This document shows, piece after piece, positions 18,593-26,715 of a DNA stretch of 43,225 nucleotides. Position numbers and translations under genes: made by a program. The stretch comes from Flammeovirgaceae bacterium UBA2338 (GTDB lineage Bacteria; Bacteroidota; Bacteroidia; Cytophagales; Cyclobacteriaceae). Where the stretch lies: NCBI GenBank assembly GCA_002344795.1, contig DDUM01000048.1, forward strand, positions 1 through 43,225, written 5' to 3'. Every line of letters begins with the position of its first letter. The stretch's first letter is position 1. Under the pieces are notes generated by a model. It had not been told where the DNA came from. It saw only the letters and a list, made by a program, of their open reading frames with translations, and searched no databases.

Positions 18593-19408
18593 TTAAAGGC
18601 TGCTTACTTGGGGGGAAGTGCTTCTGGAAAGGTATTCATACCCTCTCCAGAGCACCAGTATCTCTATCAATACTGCAGGGATCATGATCACACAGGCGAT
18701 GAAGAACAGTACTACAGTAATCAATAAACATCCCATTACAATTTCCATAATGCCCGCAATGCGGGAGAGTTGGCCCATGCCATCCTGCAGTCGGATGAGC
18801 GCTACACCAAAGACGATGCTCAGCGAACCGAAAAGTACGGCAGCTGCACCATATGGAAGTAACAACAGTTCCATGTCGGTAACGGACAGGGAGACAATGT
18901 CTAAGATACCAAGGCCAGCAGTGGCAACCATCAATATGTAGGCAATTGCTTTTAGCAATGAATTTTCAAAGACTTGACTTAGCACTATAAATCCTCTGGT
19001 AAAGAGAATGTATGAGACCACCATCAGTACGGTGAGGCCGGTAAAGAAGGCGTTGGTCTGGAATCCCCAGTTGCGGTCATCTGTAAACCAGGAGATGTCC
19101 ATAGCGCCAAGAATAATTTGACAGACCAGATAAACGGCTCCGGCCACAACGGCCATCATTAAAGTGTTGCGTTGGGTGTTCAATTCGTTTTTTATTTCCA
19201 TGTTTTGTTTTGTTAAAAATGACTCGTAATCTTCTCCAAGTGCTTCTAACAAAATTTTCACGGTAGACATACGGGGCAATACCTCTCCAGCCTCTATGCG
19301 TTGGATGGTGCGCACACTGACGTGGCTTTTTTCCACCAGCTCCTCTTGTGTGAGGTTTTTTCCTTTGCGTAGGGCGGTAAGTTGTATACCTAGTTCCGGT
19401 TGTTGCAT
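18593..19408 (-). CDS. XRE-family regulator fused to a multi-helix membrane domain
   Basis: This is a 271-residue protein. Residues about 5-62 form a Cro/C1-type helix-turn-helix (LRKGKNLTQEELVEKSHVSVRTIQRIEAGE). The remainder is a chain of about six hydrophobic helices (for example TLMMAVVAGAVYLVCQIILG and GCLLITVVLFFIACVIMI) with little loop sequence. It is therefore a membrane-embedded DNA-binding protein, a layout known from several Bacteroidota XRE regulators whose helices may sense a membrane signal. The gene for the beta-lactamase-fold hydrolase follows at 27 bases, and it is the best candidate for its target or partner. No operator could be recognised upstream. Confidence 0.85.
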   Translation of the reverse strand: MQQPELGIQLTALRKGKNLTQEELVEKSHVSVRTIQRIEAGEVLPRMSTVKILLEALGEDYESFLTKQNMEIKNELNTQRNTLMMAVVAGAVYLVCQIILGAMDISWFTDDRNWGFQTNAFFTGLTVLMVVSYILFTRGFIVLSQVFENSLLKAIAYILMVATAGLGILDIVSLSVTDMELLLLPYGAAAVLFGSLSIVFGVALIRLQDGMGQLSRIAGIMEIVMGCLLITVVLFFIACVIMIPAVLIEILVLWRGYEYLSRSTSPQVSSL

Positions 19409-19767
19409 GACGATCTTTTTATAAGCACAATGTTACGCGATAATACGGGGAGAGAGGAGTAGTAGTGGCCATTTTCGCCCGCCATTTACCCGTCAGTTGT
19501 AGGTGGGAGCACGCCAATGGGGTTTTTTGAGAAGTATTGAGCTTATAGCCTTTCGTATTTTGTTATTATCCTTGAGTACAGATTCGACAGTTTTGATTTC
19601 CAAGCAGGGGGCTTGGATAAGTCTAAATTGCTTGTACTGGATGTAGGTGAGAGTGTTAGTTAGGATATGGAGGTGAGGAACAAAAGGCTAGTGTTGGAAA
19701 CACCACTAGATTTTGATAAGTTTATTTATAGAGGATTTGACCTACAACTCATTATATACCTGATGAT
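19409..19767. other. Intergenic region between divergent genes, with one small hairpin
   Basis: These 359 bases separate the XRE regulator (minus) and the GH5-like gene (plus). I see no coding frame. The clearest structure is an inverted repeat at 19688-19709 (CTAGTG ... CACTAG, with an alternative inner stem GTGTT-GGA-AACAC), about 60 bases before the GH5 start. It could be an operator or leader hairpin. No TAnnTTTG element was found. Confidence 0.4.
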
Positions 19768-21468
19768 TTGAAGTACGCTAAGATCATATTATATCTACTA
19801 CTGCCCTGGCTACTACTTATTGGTTGTGATAAAGAACCAGAAGTTGATCCTGTACTTGATGATCCGATGGATTCTGTTGTGGTAGAAGTACCCGAGGTGA
19901 TCATTCCAACCCCTCATGCAATAAAGGTTCAATCTGTTGGTGGAAAAGCTAAATTTTGGAATAGCACAACCAATACGGAGTTTCTTATGCGGGGGGTCAA
20001 CTATTTTTGGCTTATGCCTGGAATCGTGGGCGAACGGTTTTTTGGTGTAGGTGACTTTGTTGAATCTCGTGTAAGAAATGATTTTATTAAACTGAAAGGG
20101 AATGGTTACAACACAGTTCGGATATTCCTGGATTTGTGCAATGAGGGACCTGGTTGTATTGCCAATGCAAGTGGAGGACTTAGCTCAACCTATCTGGATA
20201 ACATCGTGAAAACCCTAAAAATCGCAAAAGAAGAAGGCGTCTATCTCATTCTTACTTCCAACGACCTTCCGGATGAGGGTGGATACTGGGAGATTTCCGA
20301 TTTGGGGACTTCCTCTCAATTTGCAGGGTATAGAAACGGTCACTACCTGACTGCTAAAGGGGTAGAGTCTGCTCAAGTATACTGGACGGACTTGCTGAAA
20401 GGTCTATATGATAAAAGTGCTCCGTTTGACAATGTGTTAGCATGGTCCATACTCAATGAGCAATGGTACTTTAGGACGCAACCACCCTTTAGCTTAACTA
20501 CAGGAACTGTAACGACTGCCAACGGATTAAGCTATGACATGAGTAGCAGTGCTGATAAGAAGAAGATGGCTGTGGATGGAATGGTGCATTATATCAGCAA
20601 AGTGAGGGAAGTAATGGCCAAGTATGACCCCAATGCGCTTGTCACAATGGGTTTCTTTGCTCCCAACTATCCAAATCCAATTGGACTAGGTGACTTCAGA
20701 TATGTAGAAACAGCCGATCTGCTCACCAGCGCTAATCTGGACTTTTTTGATTTTCATGCGTATTCAGGAGATGATGACCTCATGCCTCTGGCTGAAAATT
20801 TTGGTATGCTCGGCTTTGAATCTAAACCCATCATTATGGGGGAGTTTGGTTCATTTGTAGATCGCTACGCAACTCTTGATGATGCTATTCAGGCAGCACA
20901 ATCGTGGATGGCAGAATCTTGTAACTATGGTTTTGACGGATGGTTGTACTGGGGGCTATACAGAGCGTCAGGTGTAGGTGATGCTACCTGGTCTTTTTTT
21001 GATGAAGGCAATGAATTACTTGAAAGTATGTCACCCAATGAATATCCAGATGCTTGTGATGATGATTTGCTCGCGCCTGTCAATGTTGCGCTTAACAAAA
21101 GTGTAACGGCATCAGCTTCCATTTCCGGTGAAGAGCCAGGCAAGGCAGTGGACGGTGATAACGACTCTCAGTGGGGGGCTGGTAGTGCACCTCCTCAATG
21201 GATTGAAATCGATCTTGAGGGCGATATTGAAATTAGCAAGATTTCCTTGAGGGTAGGTCAGTTTCCTGCAGGAACCACAACACATGTACTGGAAGGTAAA
21301 AGTAGCACGGGCTCTTATGTTGTTCTCAAAACATTTACTGGGGTAACCGAAGAAGCGGATGTCTTGATCTATACACCTACTGGTCCTGCTAATTACCGCT
21401 ATATCAAAATAACAACCACTTCAAGTCCTTCTTGGGTATCATGGAAGGAAATTGAAGTGTACGATTAG
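19768..21468 (+). CDS. GH5-like glycoside hydrolase lipoprotein with C-terminal F5/8 C (discoidin/CBM32-like) domain
   Basis: This is a 566-residue lipoprotein. The start is TTG at 19768: no in-frame ATG precedes the signal sequence, and the lipobox LIGC puts the lipidated cysteine at residue 20. Residues about 50-430 form a clan-A (beta/alpha)8 hydrolase of the GH5/mannanase-like type. The acid/base Glu231 is in WSILNEQW, and the nucleophile Glu359 is in PIIMGEFGSF. Residues about 438-566 are a discoidin-type carbohydrate-binding domain (NVALNKSVTASAS, GKAVDGDNDSQWGAG, PQWIEIDL, YRYIKITT). It probably cleaves a beta-linked polysaccharide, with mannan as a reasonable guess, from the cell surface. 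There is no SusC/SusD pair beside it, so it is not in an obvious polysaccharide-utilization locus. Confidence 0.87.
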   Translation: MKYAKIILYLLLPWLLLIGCDKEPEVDPVLDDPMDSVVVEVPEVIIPTPHAIKVQSVGGKAKFWNSTTNTEFLMRGVNYFWLMPGIVGERFFGVGDFVESRVRNDFIKLKGNGYNTVRIFLDLCNEGPGCIANASGGLSSTYLDNIVKTLKIAKEEGVYLILTSNDLPDEGGYWEISDLGTSSQFAGYRNGHYLTAKGVESAQVYWTDLLKGLYDKSAPFDNVLAWSILNEQWYFRTQPPFSLTTGTVTTANGLSYDMSSSADKKKMAVDGMVHYISKVREVMAKYDPNALVTMGFFAPNYPNPIGLGDFRYVETADLLTSANLDFFDFHAYSGDDDLMPLAENFGMLGFESKPIIMGEFGSFVDRYATLDDAIQAAQSWMAESCNYGFDGWLYWGLYRASGVGDATWSFFDEGNELLESMSPNEYPDACDDDLLAPVNVALNKSVTASASISGEEPGKAVDGDNDSQWGAGSAPPQWIEIDLEGDIEISKISLRVGQFPAGTTTHVLEGKSSTGSYVVLKTFTGVTEEADVLIYTPTGPANYRYIKITTTSSPSWVSWKEIEVYD

Positions 21469-21491
21469 TTAATCAAAATGAAAGTATTATA

Positions 21492-21532
21492 ATTCTGGAT
21501 TCTTGACCCTGGATTCTGGTTCTTGATACTCG
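21492..21532. repeat. Intergenic TTCTGGATTCTTGA-type short repeat (site B)
   Basis: The sequence holds TTCTGGATTCTTGACC followed by CTGGATTCTGGTTCTTGATA, which is the same word family as the repeat near 17216. It lies just after the GH5-like gene and outside any gene. Confidence 0.5.
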
Positions 21533-21583
21533 ACTAAAGACTTTGGATTAAGTACGCAAGACTATCGACTGTCCCTAAAATGA

Positions 21584-21614
21584 AAAACCCCGCAACTCGC
21601 ATTGCAGGGTTTTT
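21584..21614 (-). terminator. Rho-independent terminator for the 239-residue protein gene
   Basis: Read on the minus strand, AACCCTGCAA and TTGCGGGGTT form a 10-bp stem with one U-G pair around a 6-base loop. The stem is followed by a short T-run (TTTTTCATTTT). It lies about 20 bases after the stop of the minus-strand gene that ends at 21633. The plus strand also has a T-run after the stem, so it may serve the GH5-like gene too. Confidence 0.8.
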
Positions 21615-21632
21615 ACTTTGCTACGTGTTTCA

Positions 21633-22352
21633 TCACATCTGGGGTCTGGTAAAACGAATCTTACTTACTGTGCGGTACACTTCACTTTGGTTGCCAAAGG
21701 CCGACTTGACATACTGCTTGGCTCTTTGCCCTGAGTCATACAAGTTGCGATCGAGGGAGTACAAGACCTCATCGCGTTTGATGCGGGCATTCTTCCAGGC
21801 CACGGTGGCTTCGATAACGCTACTGTTGTGTTTGTGCAGTGCAGTGAGTTGCTTCCTGAGCGCGTCTACTGACAAATCCTGCTCGTTGGTTTTGTAGCGT
21901 GGCGATGCGGATACCGTTTCCAGCAGTTTAGCAAAGTGACTGGTAAGGCTTTCATAGTCCATTCCGCGTGCTCTGCGTTTGGTCTTTGGCTTTTCTTCGC
22001 CTTCGGCAGGAAGGGGAGCCCGATCCTGACTGATGCGTTTTCCAAAGATCTTGCGCGACATGGTTCTGGCATCGGCTACCGTCTGCGGCATAGCACCACC
22101 TGATAATAGGGTGCTGATGATTCGCGTAGTGAGGGGTTTCAGTGTGCTGAAGGCGTCCTCTCTCTGGTTGGTAGCGATTTCATAACCCGTTCTGGCGGAA
22201 TGAACTTCGCTTAACACGTTGCGTGCCTGACTCAACAAGGTGGTCATGGCTTTCACCTGGAGGTTTTGATTTCCGGGGTTGTAGGATCCTCCCAACCCGG
22301 TGCAAATGCCCAAGAGCTTCTCAAGGGCCTGCACGTTTTTCACGTTGGACAT
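21633..22352 (-). CDS. Protein of unknown function, helical and basic
   Basis: I do not recognise this 239-residue protein. It has no signal peptide or membrane helix, so it is probably cytoplasmic. It reads as mostly alpha-helical, with two helical halves (about 1-100 and 130-225) joined by a charged linker rich in Lys/Arg/Glu (EEKPKTKRRARG, near residue 120). Both halves have repeated patterns such as LLSQARNVLSEVHSARTGYE and HNSSVIEATVAWKNARIKRD. It is followed by a good terminator and preceded by about 700 bases without a gene, so it appears monocistronic. The ends are well defined and codon use looks like its neighbours. It may be an orphan cytoplasmic family limited to this phylum. Confidence 0.72.
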   Translation of the reverse strand: MSNVKNVQALEKLLGICTGLGGSYNPGNQNLQVKAMTTLLSQARNVLSEVHSARTGYEIATNQREDAFSTLKPLTTRIISTLLSGGAMPQTVADARTMSRKIFGKRISQDRAPLPAEGEEKPKTKRRARGMDYESLTSHFAKLLETVSASPRYKTNEQDLSVDALRKQLTALHKHNSSVIEATVAWKNARIKRDEVLYSLDRNLYDSGQRAKQYVKSAFGNQSEVYRTVSKIRFTRPQM

Positions 22353-22558
22353 AATTGTTAGGGTTTAAATTGTTTAACATACTTATTGAACGGGAAAACC
22401 CTCTAATAAGGTTTCAGGTTTTTGAAAAATATTTAAAATTATTTTTGGTGAAAGAATAACAACCCAAAACTGCCTTTTCCGTTCTAAGGATTTTCACAAA
22501 GAATTGCTGGTAGAGTAGGGGAATGGTAAGGCCAGCTCCGTTTATTTTTTTAACGACA

Positions 22559-22831
22559 CCCTTCTTCCCCCAGACCGGTCCTTTGTTTCCCGAGGTTACA
22601 CACTTCTTCCTCCAGCCCGGTGCGTTGTTGCTCTGGGCTGGTGGCTTCTTCCTCCTGAACGGCTCGTTCTTCCTCCTGCCTGGTTCGTTCTTTCTCCAGG
22701 CCAGTCCGTTGTTTCTCCTGATGAGTGCCTTCTTCCCCGAGGCAGGTCCGTTATTCCTCCAGGTTAAAGGCTTCTTCCTCGTGCATGGTGCGTTGTTGCT
22801 ACTGATTGATGGTTTTTCGCTTTTGGCATGG
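22559..22831. repeat. Degenerate 21-bp (seven-codon) tandem array, 13 units
   Basis: Thirteen consecutive 21-bp units are present without an indel. On the plus strand the unit reads like CTTCTTCCTCCAGGCCGGTN and is open for 105 codons (22523-22840) as hydrophobic heptads of the xFFLQxG type. On the minus strand one frame reads as Glu/Arg heptads of the GLEEERT type, broken by a TAA at 22753-22751 and a TAG at 22801-22799. Both could come from GAA or GAG by one G-to-T change. A second minus frame is open but has no start codon. I regard it as a minisatellite or the remnant of a coiled-coil gene, not as a proven coding sequence. Confidence 0.8.
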
Positions 22832-22970
22832 CTGTATTGAACCGCTAAGCCATCTTTCTCTTGTGGCTTGCGGCTATTCTCTCAACTGGCGCAGTGTTGT
22901 GGTGGGGGATGCGGGAGGATCACTGCACTCTTACAACTTGAGCTGGTTCGCCCGGTTAAATAGTTGGCTT

Positions 22971-22998
22971 TGATTCTCGATTCTGGCTTCTGGTTTCT
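22971..22998. repeat. Intergenic GATTCTGG-type short repeat (site C)
   Basis: TGATTCTCGATTCTGG followed by CTTCTGGTTTCT is the same word family as sites near 17216, 21492 and 36431. It lies directly before the palindromic element at 23005. Confidence 0.45.
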
Positions 22999-23004
22999 CT
23001 TTTG

Positions 23005-23055
23005 ACTGGCGCGAGTGTGAGCGTTGGGGATATGGGTACCTGGACTCGCGCTAGT
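23005..23055. repeat. Palindromic (REP-like) element, arms ACTGGCGCGAGT / ACTCGCGCTAGT
   Basis: The 12-base arms at 23005-23016 and 23044-23055 are complementary at 11 of 12 positions around a 27-base loop containing GTTGGGGATATGGG. A related but diverged copy lies at about 22884-22926, with AACTGGCGCAGTGTTG, a GGGGGATGCGGG loop and a CACTGC return. This copy touches the stop codon of the M20 gene and may act as its transcription terminator. Confidence 0.6.
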
Positions 23056-24203
23056 TATTGTTCTTCCGCATTAGCCATCGCCCTCTCTATCAATGCAGCA
23101 AACATTTTAATACCAGTTTCAATGATTTCATTAGGGAAGTCGTAATCGGCATGATGCAAGGCAGGGGAGTGGGTGCCTGCGCCCAATCCGAACATAGCAG
23201 TATTGTATTCTTTGGAAAACCATCCAAAGTCTTCACCGAACTTGAAAGGATAAGGTCGTTCTACAATCTGGTACCCACTCGCTTGTGCCACTTCTTTGAT
23301 GTATTCAACAGATAAGGGGTCGTTGATGCTGGCCGGAAAGTATTCGAACCAGTCTATGGTGTATTCCAAATTGTGTGACCGGCATGTGGTAGTGATTACT
23401 TCATGCAGGTGTTGCTTTACCTTGTTCATTATATCCCCGTTCCACGTTCTTAGCGTATAATGCAATTCTCCTTTTCCGGGAGATATTCCATAAGCTTTTT
23501 CGCCCATGGTAATATGCACAGGAGTTAGAATAGCAAAATCATCCTTTGTGGGTTCTGGCACATTCAGCTGAGAGATAGCGTTTACAATTTGTGCCATTGC
23601 CGTTGCCGGATTTATTCCATGTTCGGGTTCAGCGGCATGGGATTCCTTTCCTTTAAGATATAGTGCAAAGCTTTGTACTTCGGCTGAGAACCCTGGAAGT
23701 GTGGTGATGATGCTATGCAGGGGTTGACCAGGTATGTTGTGCAAGGCAAATATATAATCGGAGTGGAGCGCTTTGAATCGTTCATCATTCATCACTTCAT
23801 ATGCTCCCTTTCCTGTTTCTTCTGCGGGTTGAAAAAGCAACACAATCTTTCCTGAAGTAAAATTTTGTTTCTTAATCCAAAAGATAAGTCCAGCTACAAT
23901 CGCCATGTGGCCATCATGTCCGCATTTATGAGAAATACCCCCGACATGGGATTGGTGACTAAAGGTATTACTCTCAACAATAGGCAAGGCATCCAATTCG
24001 CATCTGATGGTAACACTAGTGCCTGGATTGGCATATTCGTATACCGCCACGAGTCCATGCCCACCTACATTGTTTATGAACCGGGTAGGTGCATGATGGG
24101 TGGTAATAAAATGTTTAATGCGTTGCGCAGTATTGGATTCCTCTCCTGACAGCTCCGGGTGTTGATGGAGTTCTTTGCGCAAGTTGACGATAGCAGCATT
24201 CAT
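23055..24203 (-). CDS. M20 family amidohydrolase (N-acyl amino acid / hippurate hydrolase-like)
   Basis: This is a 382-residue cytoplasmic metallohydrolase of the M20D group. Motifs are LHQHPELSGEE (about 12-22), the metal site SHKCGHDGHMA with Cys94, His96 and His99, and the catalytic acids in PAEETGKGAYE (Glu128, Glu129). A histidine ligand in the lid domain lies near ESHAAEPEHG. Such enzymes hydrolyse N-acyl amino acids, hippurate or auxin conjugates; the substrate is not predictable here. There is no signal peptide. The NTF2-like gene lies 45 bases upstream on the same strand. Confidence 0.92.
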   Translation of the reverse strand: MNAAIVNLRKELHQHPELSGEESNTAQRIKHFITTHHAPTRFINNVGGHGLVAVYEYANPGTSVTIRCELDALPIVESNTFSHQSHVGGISHKCGHDGHMAIVAGLIFWIKKQNFTSGKIVLLFQPAEETGKGAYEVMNDERFKALHSDYIFALHNIPGQPLHSIITTLPGFSAEVQSFALYLKGKESHAAEPEHGINPATAMAQIVNAISQLNVPEPTKDDFAILTPVHITMGEKAYGISPGKGELHYTLRTWNGDIMNKVKQHLHEVITTTCRSHNLEYTIDWFEYFPASINDPLSVEYIKEVAQASGYQIVERPYPFKFGEDFGWFSKEYNTAMFGLGAGTHSPALHHADYDFPNEIIETGIKMFAALIERAMANAEEQ

Positions 24204-24248
24204 TAATTGAGGAGATATTAAGCCAATTTAATCCTATTCCTTTGTTGA

Positions 24249-24626
24249 TCAGTACATTTTGTTAGGGTTGGCTGATTTTTTGGGAATCTGTTGAATGGCA
24301 TCCCAGTGTTCACAAATTTTTCCATTGTTATCAAACCGAAAAAAGTCCATGGTTACATATTCGTCATTGCCCGGCCAGGTTTGGTGGGTGTGTAATGCTA
24401 CTAAATCACCTTCTGCAATACAACGTACAAACACAATTGATTTTTCAGGATACTCACTTTGCATTTTTTCAAAGTAATCAATGAATCCCTGAGTGCCATT
24501 GGCCACGGCTGGGTTATGTTGGATGTATTCATCCCCAGCATAATCTTCAATGGCTTTTTTTGGGTTGCCTTCATAGGCGGTTTTATAAAATGCAATCGCA
24601 TTCTGCTTGTTATGTTCCAAATTCAT
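24249..24626 (-). CDS. SnoaL/NTF2-like domain protein
   Basis: This is a 125-residue single-domain protein with the alpha+beta cone fold of the SnoaL-like / NTF2 group (FYKTAYEGNPKKAIEDYAG, EYIQHNP, GFIDYFEKM, LVALHTHQTW, FFRFDNNGKICEHWD). Proteins of this kind are often annotated as nuclear transport factor 2 family or ester cyclase, with no common reaction. I chose the ATG at 24626; a TTG six codons earlier (24644) is possible. An AAGGAG stands only 2 bases before this ATG, which is too close for a standard ribosome site, so the start is not certain. It may be cotranscribed with the M20 gene. Confidence 0.82.
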   Translation of the reverse strand: MNLEHNKQNAIAFYKTAYEGNPKKAIEDYAGDEYIQHNPAVANGTQGFIDYFEKMQSEYPEKSIVFVRCIAEGDLVALHTHQTWPGNDEYVTMDFFRFDNNGKICEHWDAIQQIPKKSANPNKMY

Positions 24627-24691
24627 ATCTCCTTGTTTGAACAATACAACTACTATTTTGGATACAATGTTCCATGTCTTTTAGAACGTTT

Positions 24692-25591
24692 CTACAACCA
24701 ACCCTTCTTTTTGAACCACAGATAAATAATAAAGGTTACGAATACCATCAATCCCATCGCGTAAAGATAGCCGAAGGGCCAGCGGAGCTCGGGCATAAAA
24801 TCAAAGTTCATTCCATAGATGCCAACTATAAAAGTGAGCGGCATGAAGAACACAGAGAACACCGTAAGTACACGTACTACTTCGTTGGTGCGCTGCGATG
24901 AAAGTGAGATATAGACATTCAGAAGGTTGGCTACGTTATCCACCACGTGTCGGGTATTGGTTTGCAGTCCCAGTATTTCGTCTTTGAGTTGGTTGAAGTG
25001 AGTGGATGCAATTTTTCCTTTTAGGTTGTCGATAATAGGGCGTGATAAATCAAAAATGAAATCCATCACAGAAGCTTTTCTTTTGATATAGTAGAGGTTC
25101 TTCAGCAGCGAAGGTGTTTTTTCCTGCATGAATATCTTTGGTTCGTAGAAGTCCAGCTCTTTAGCAAGGTCCGCTATAGGATTTTTGTAAGAAGCTAAGG
25201 CTCCATGAACTATCCGGAATAAGAGTTGAAACGGTGTGACGCATTTACCAGTCTCGACATAGCGACTCTTTATTTCATTTAAAAAAGGATACTCCCGCCT
25301 GTGGATGGTAATTAAAAAGTGAGAGCCGAAGAACACAGCAATTTTGTCTGTTACTTCTTGTACCGTGTCCGCGTCCGGGTTCACTTTATTACTATACAGC
25401 CGAAGTATAATAAATTGGGTGTCGCCCACCGTTTCAAATTTGGGAAGGTGCTCGGGTTGCAAAGAGTCTTCTACCAACGCCTTGTGCAAGTCGTACTTGG
25501 ATGCTACTTTGTTAAGTTCTTCTTTATCAGGATGGGTGATATCAATCCACTCGTAGTCATTTTCGGTCTTTTCTTTGAGAATTGTGATCAT
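24692..25591 (-). CDS. corA: CorA-like magnesium/divalent cation transporter
   Basis: This is a 299-residue protein of the CorA (2-TM-GxN) family. The long N-terminal cytoplasmic domain carries the regulatory alpha/beta fold and long helix. Two C-terminal membrane segments follow, with the ion-selective YGMNFDFMPEL motif at the end of the first helix, and then a lysine-rich tail (FKKKGWL). CorA works as a pentameric channel taking up Mg2+, and some members export Zn2+. The length is typical of the family. It is separated from the neighbouring minus-strand genes and seems monocistronic. Confidence 0.93.
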   Translation of the reverse strand: MITILKEKTENDYEWIDITHPDKEELNKVASKYDLHKALVEDSLQPEHLPKFETVGDTQFIILRLYSNKVNPDADTVQEVTDKIAVFFGSHFLITIHRREYPFLNEIKSRYVETGKCVTPFQLLFRIVHGALASYKNPIADLAKELDFYEPKIFMQEKTPSLLKNLYYIKRKASVMDFIFDLSRPIIDNLKGKIASTHFNQLKDEILGLQTNTRHVVDNVANLLNVYISLSSQRTNEVVRVLTVFSVFFMPLTFIVGIYGMNFDFMPELRWPFGYLYAMGLMVFVTFIIYLWFKKKGWL

Positions 25592-25774
25592 GCTTTAAAG
25601 AGGCTTAAAACCTGACCAAAAGATAGCGTTTTTCTTGTGAGAATAATACTGCCCCTCCAGGTTCTGTTTTCTTAAGGCATTTCCCATGCGGAAGCTCCCT
25701 TTTCACTAAGGAAATCGTTGTCAAAGGTTTGATTCCGTCTTAAGCAAGTAGGTATAGGGCAGTGGCTGTTATAA

Positions 25775-26713
25775 TTATTTGAACCTGATATACTTAGAGA
25801 TGCTGGCGGCAATAAACCCGCTGTTGGTGAGTTCGGGGTCTTCTTCGTGGGAAAGGAGTTTGGGAATGTTATAAGTATAGGAAAGTAGAAAATTCCAGTT
25901 CTTGACGTTAACACTCAGGGGAGCTGTCAATGAATAATTCATTACTCCAAAGTCGGCACCCGTATCTTTGTAATAGAGTGGTAATCCGTTTCTTACCCGG
26001 ATGATTGCTCCGGCCAAGGTCTTTGCATAAGGAAGGTACACCTCATATTGCTCACTGCCCAACAGCAAATTGAAGGAAGGGTAGAATAGAATCCGGTCTG
26101 TTTTTTTCCAGTTCTTTTTTTCTAAGTTGAGCATTACTCCAGGCATTACCCGGTGTCCGGTTTTGTCTCCAAAGAGTAGTGTATAATCCAATCTAAATGT
26201 GAGTGGCTTTATATCGATAAAGTTGGATAAGCTTGCGCTATTGGAATAGCTCACAATTACATCATCTCCAAGTTGGGAGTAGATGTATCGACTGTACTCA
26301 CCAAGGAATGACCATTTTGGGGAGATGACTCCGATGTAACCGGCAGATAAAATGGTGAGGTAGTAGCTGGGGTCGTACTCACTGCTCCAGTAACCAGAAG
26401 CGTCTACATACGCACCGCTTTTGTGGTAGTAGGAAGCACCCGGTGAAAGTCCAAATTGGCTGATGCCCAATGTTCTGCCGGAAGCATTGGCGTTGCTGTT
26501 GTACCCCAGTCGCAATGCCATCATGGATTTGTTTTCTGGCGCTTCCATTTGCATCAGGCTGTCAATGAGGGTGAAGATGGAAAGAGAATCTTCAAACGAA
26601 AGGATGGAGTCGAAATCCTCAAAGTCATTCAACAGAGAGTCTGGCTGCTGACCTTGTGAGGAAAAGGAGCAAATAGATAGGAGGCTGGCCAGTAGGAGGG
26701 CGCTTTGCTTCAA
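25775..26713 (-). CDS. Putative outer-membrane beta-barrel protein
   Basis: This 312-residue protein has a signal peptide (MKQSALLLASLLSICSFSSQGQ) and an acidic, Asp/Ser-rich segment (about 25-55). It then shows alternating aromatic beta strands, ending in a C-terminal ISKYIRFK strand typical of outer-membrane barrels. I do not recognise a specific family. It is the last gene of a four-gene minus-strand unit, and the gap to the preceding Spy-like gene is only 2 bases. It is therefore presumably part of the output of the ECF sigma factor at the head of the unit. Function is unknown. Confidence 0.75.
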   Translation of the reverse strand: MKQSALLLASLLSICSFSSQGQQPDSLLNDFEDFDSILSFEDSLSIFTLIDSLMQMEAPENKSMMALRLGYNSNANASGRTLGISQFGLSPGASYYHKSGAYVDASGYWSSEYDPSYYLTILSAGYIGVISPKWSFLGEYSRYIYSQLGDDVIVSYSNSASLSNFIDIKPLTFRLDYTLLFGDKTGHRVMPGVMLNLEKKNWKKTDRILFYPSFNLLLGSEQYEVYLPYAKTLAGAIIRVRNGLPLYYKDTGADFGVMNYSLTAPLSVNVKNWNFLLSYTYNIPKLLSHEEDPELTNSGFIAASISKYIRFK

Positions 26714-26715
26714 AA

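Larger units (their letters stand above)
22353..23054. other. Gene-free 700-base region with tandem and palindromic repeats
   Basis: No convincing gene is present. The first 200 bases are AT-rich and featureless, and presumably contain the promoter of the 239-residue gene. Then come a 13-unit 21-bp tandem array (22559-22831), a first ACTGGCGC-type palindromic element (about 22884-22926), a short GATTCTGG repeat (22971-22998) and a second palindromic element (23005-23055). Such stacking of repeats suggests a recombination-tolerant or decaying region. Confidence 0.6.

Noticed and set aside
22523..22840. Plus-strand 105-codon frame through the 21-bp array as a small hydrophobic protein gene
   Set aside because: It consists almost only of the tandem repeat, mirrors an acidic heptad frame on the other strand, and has no promoter or recognisable family; kept only as a repeat.
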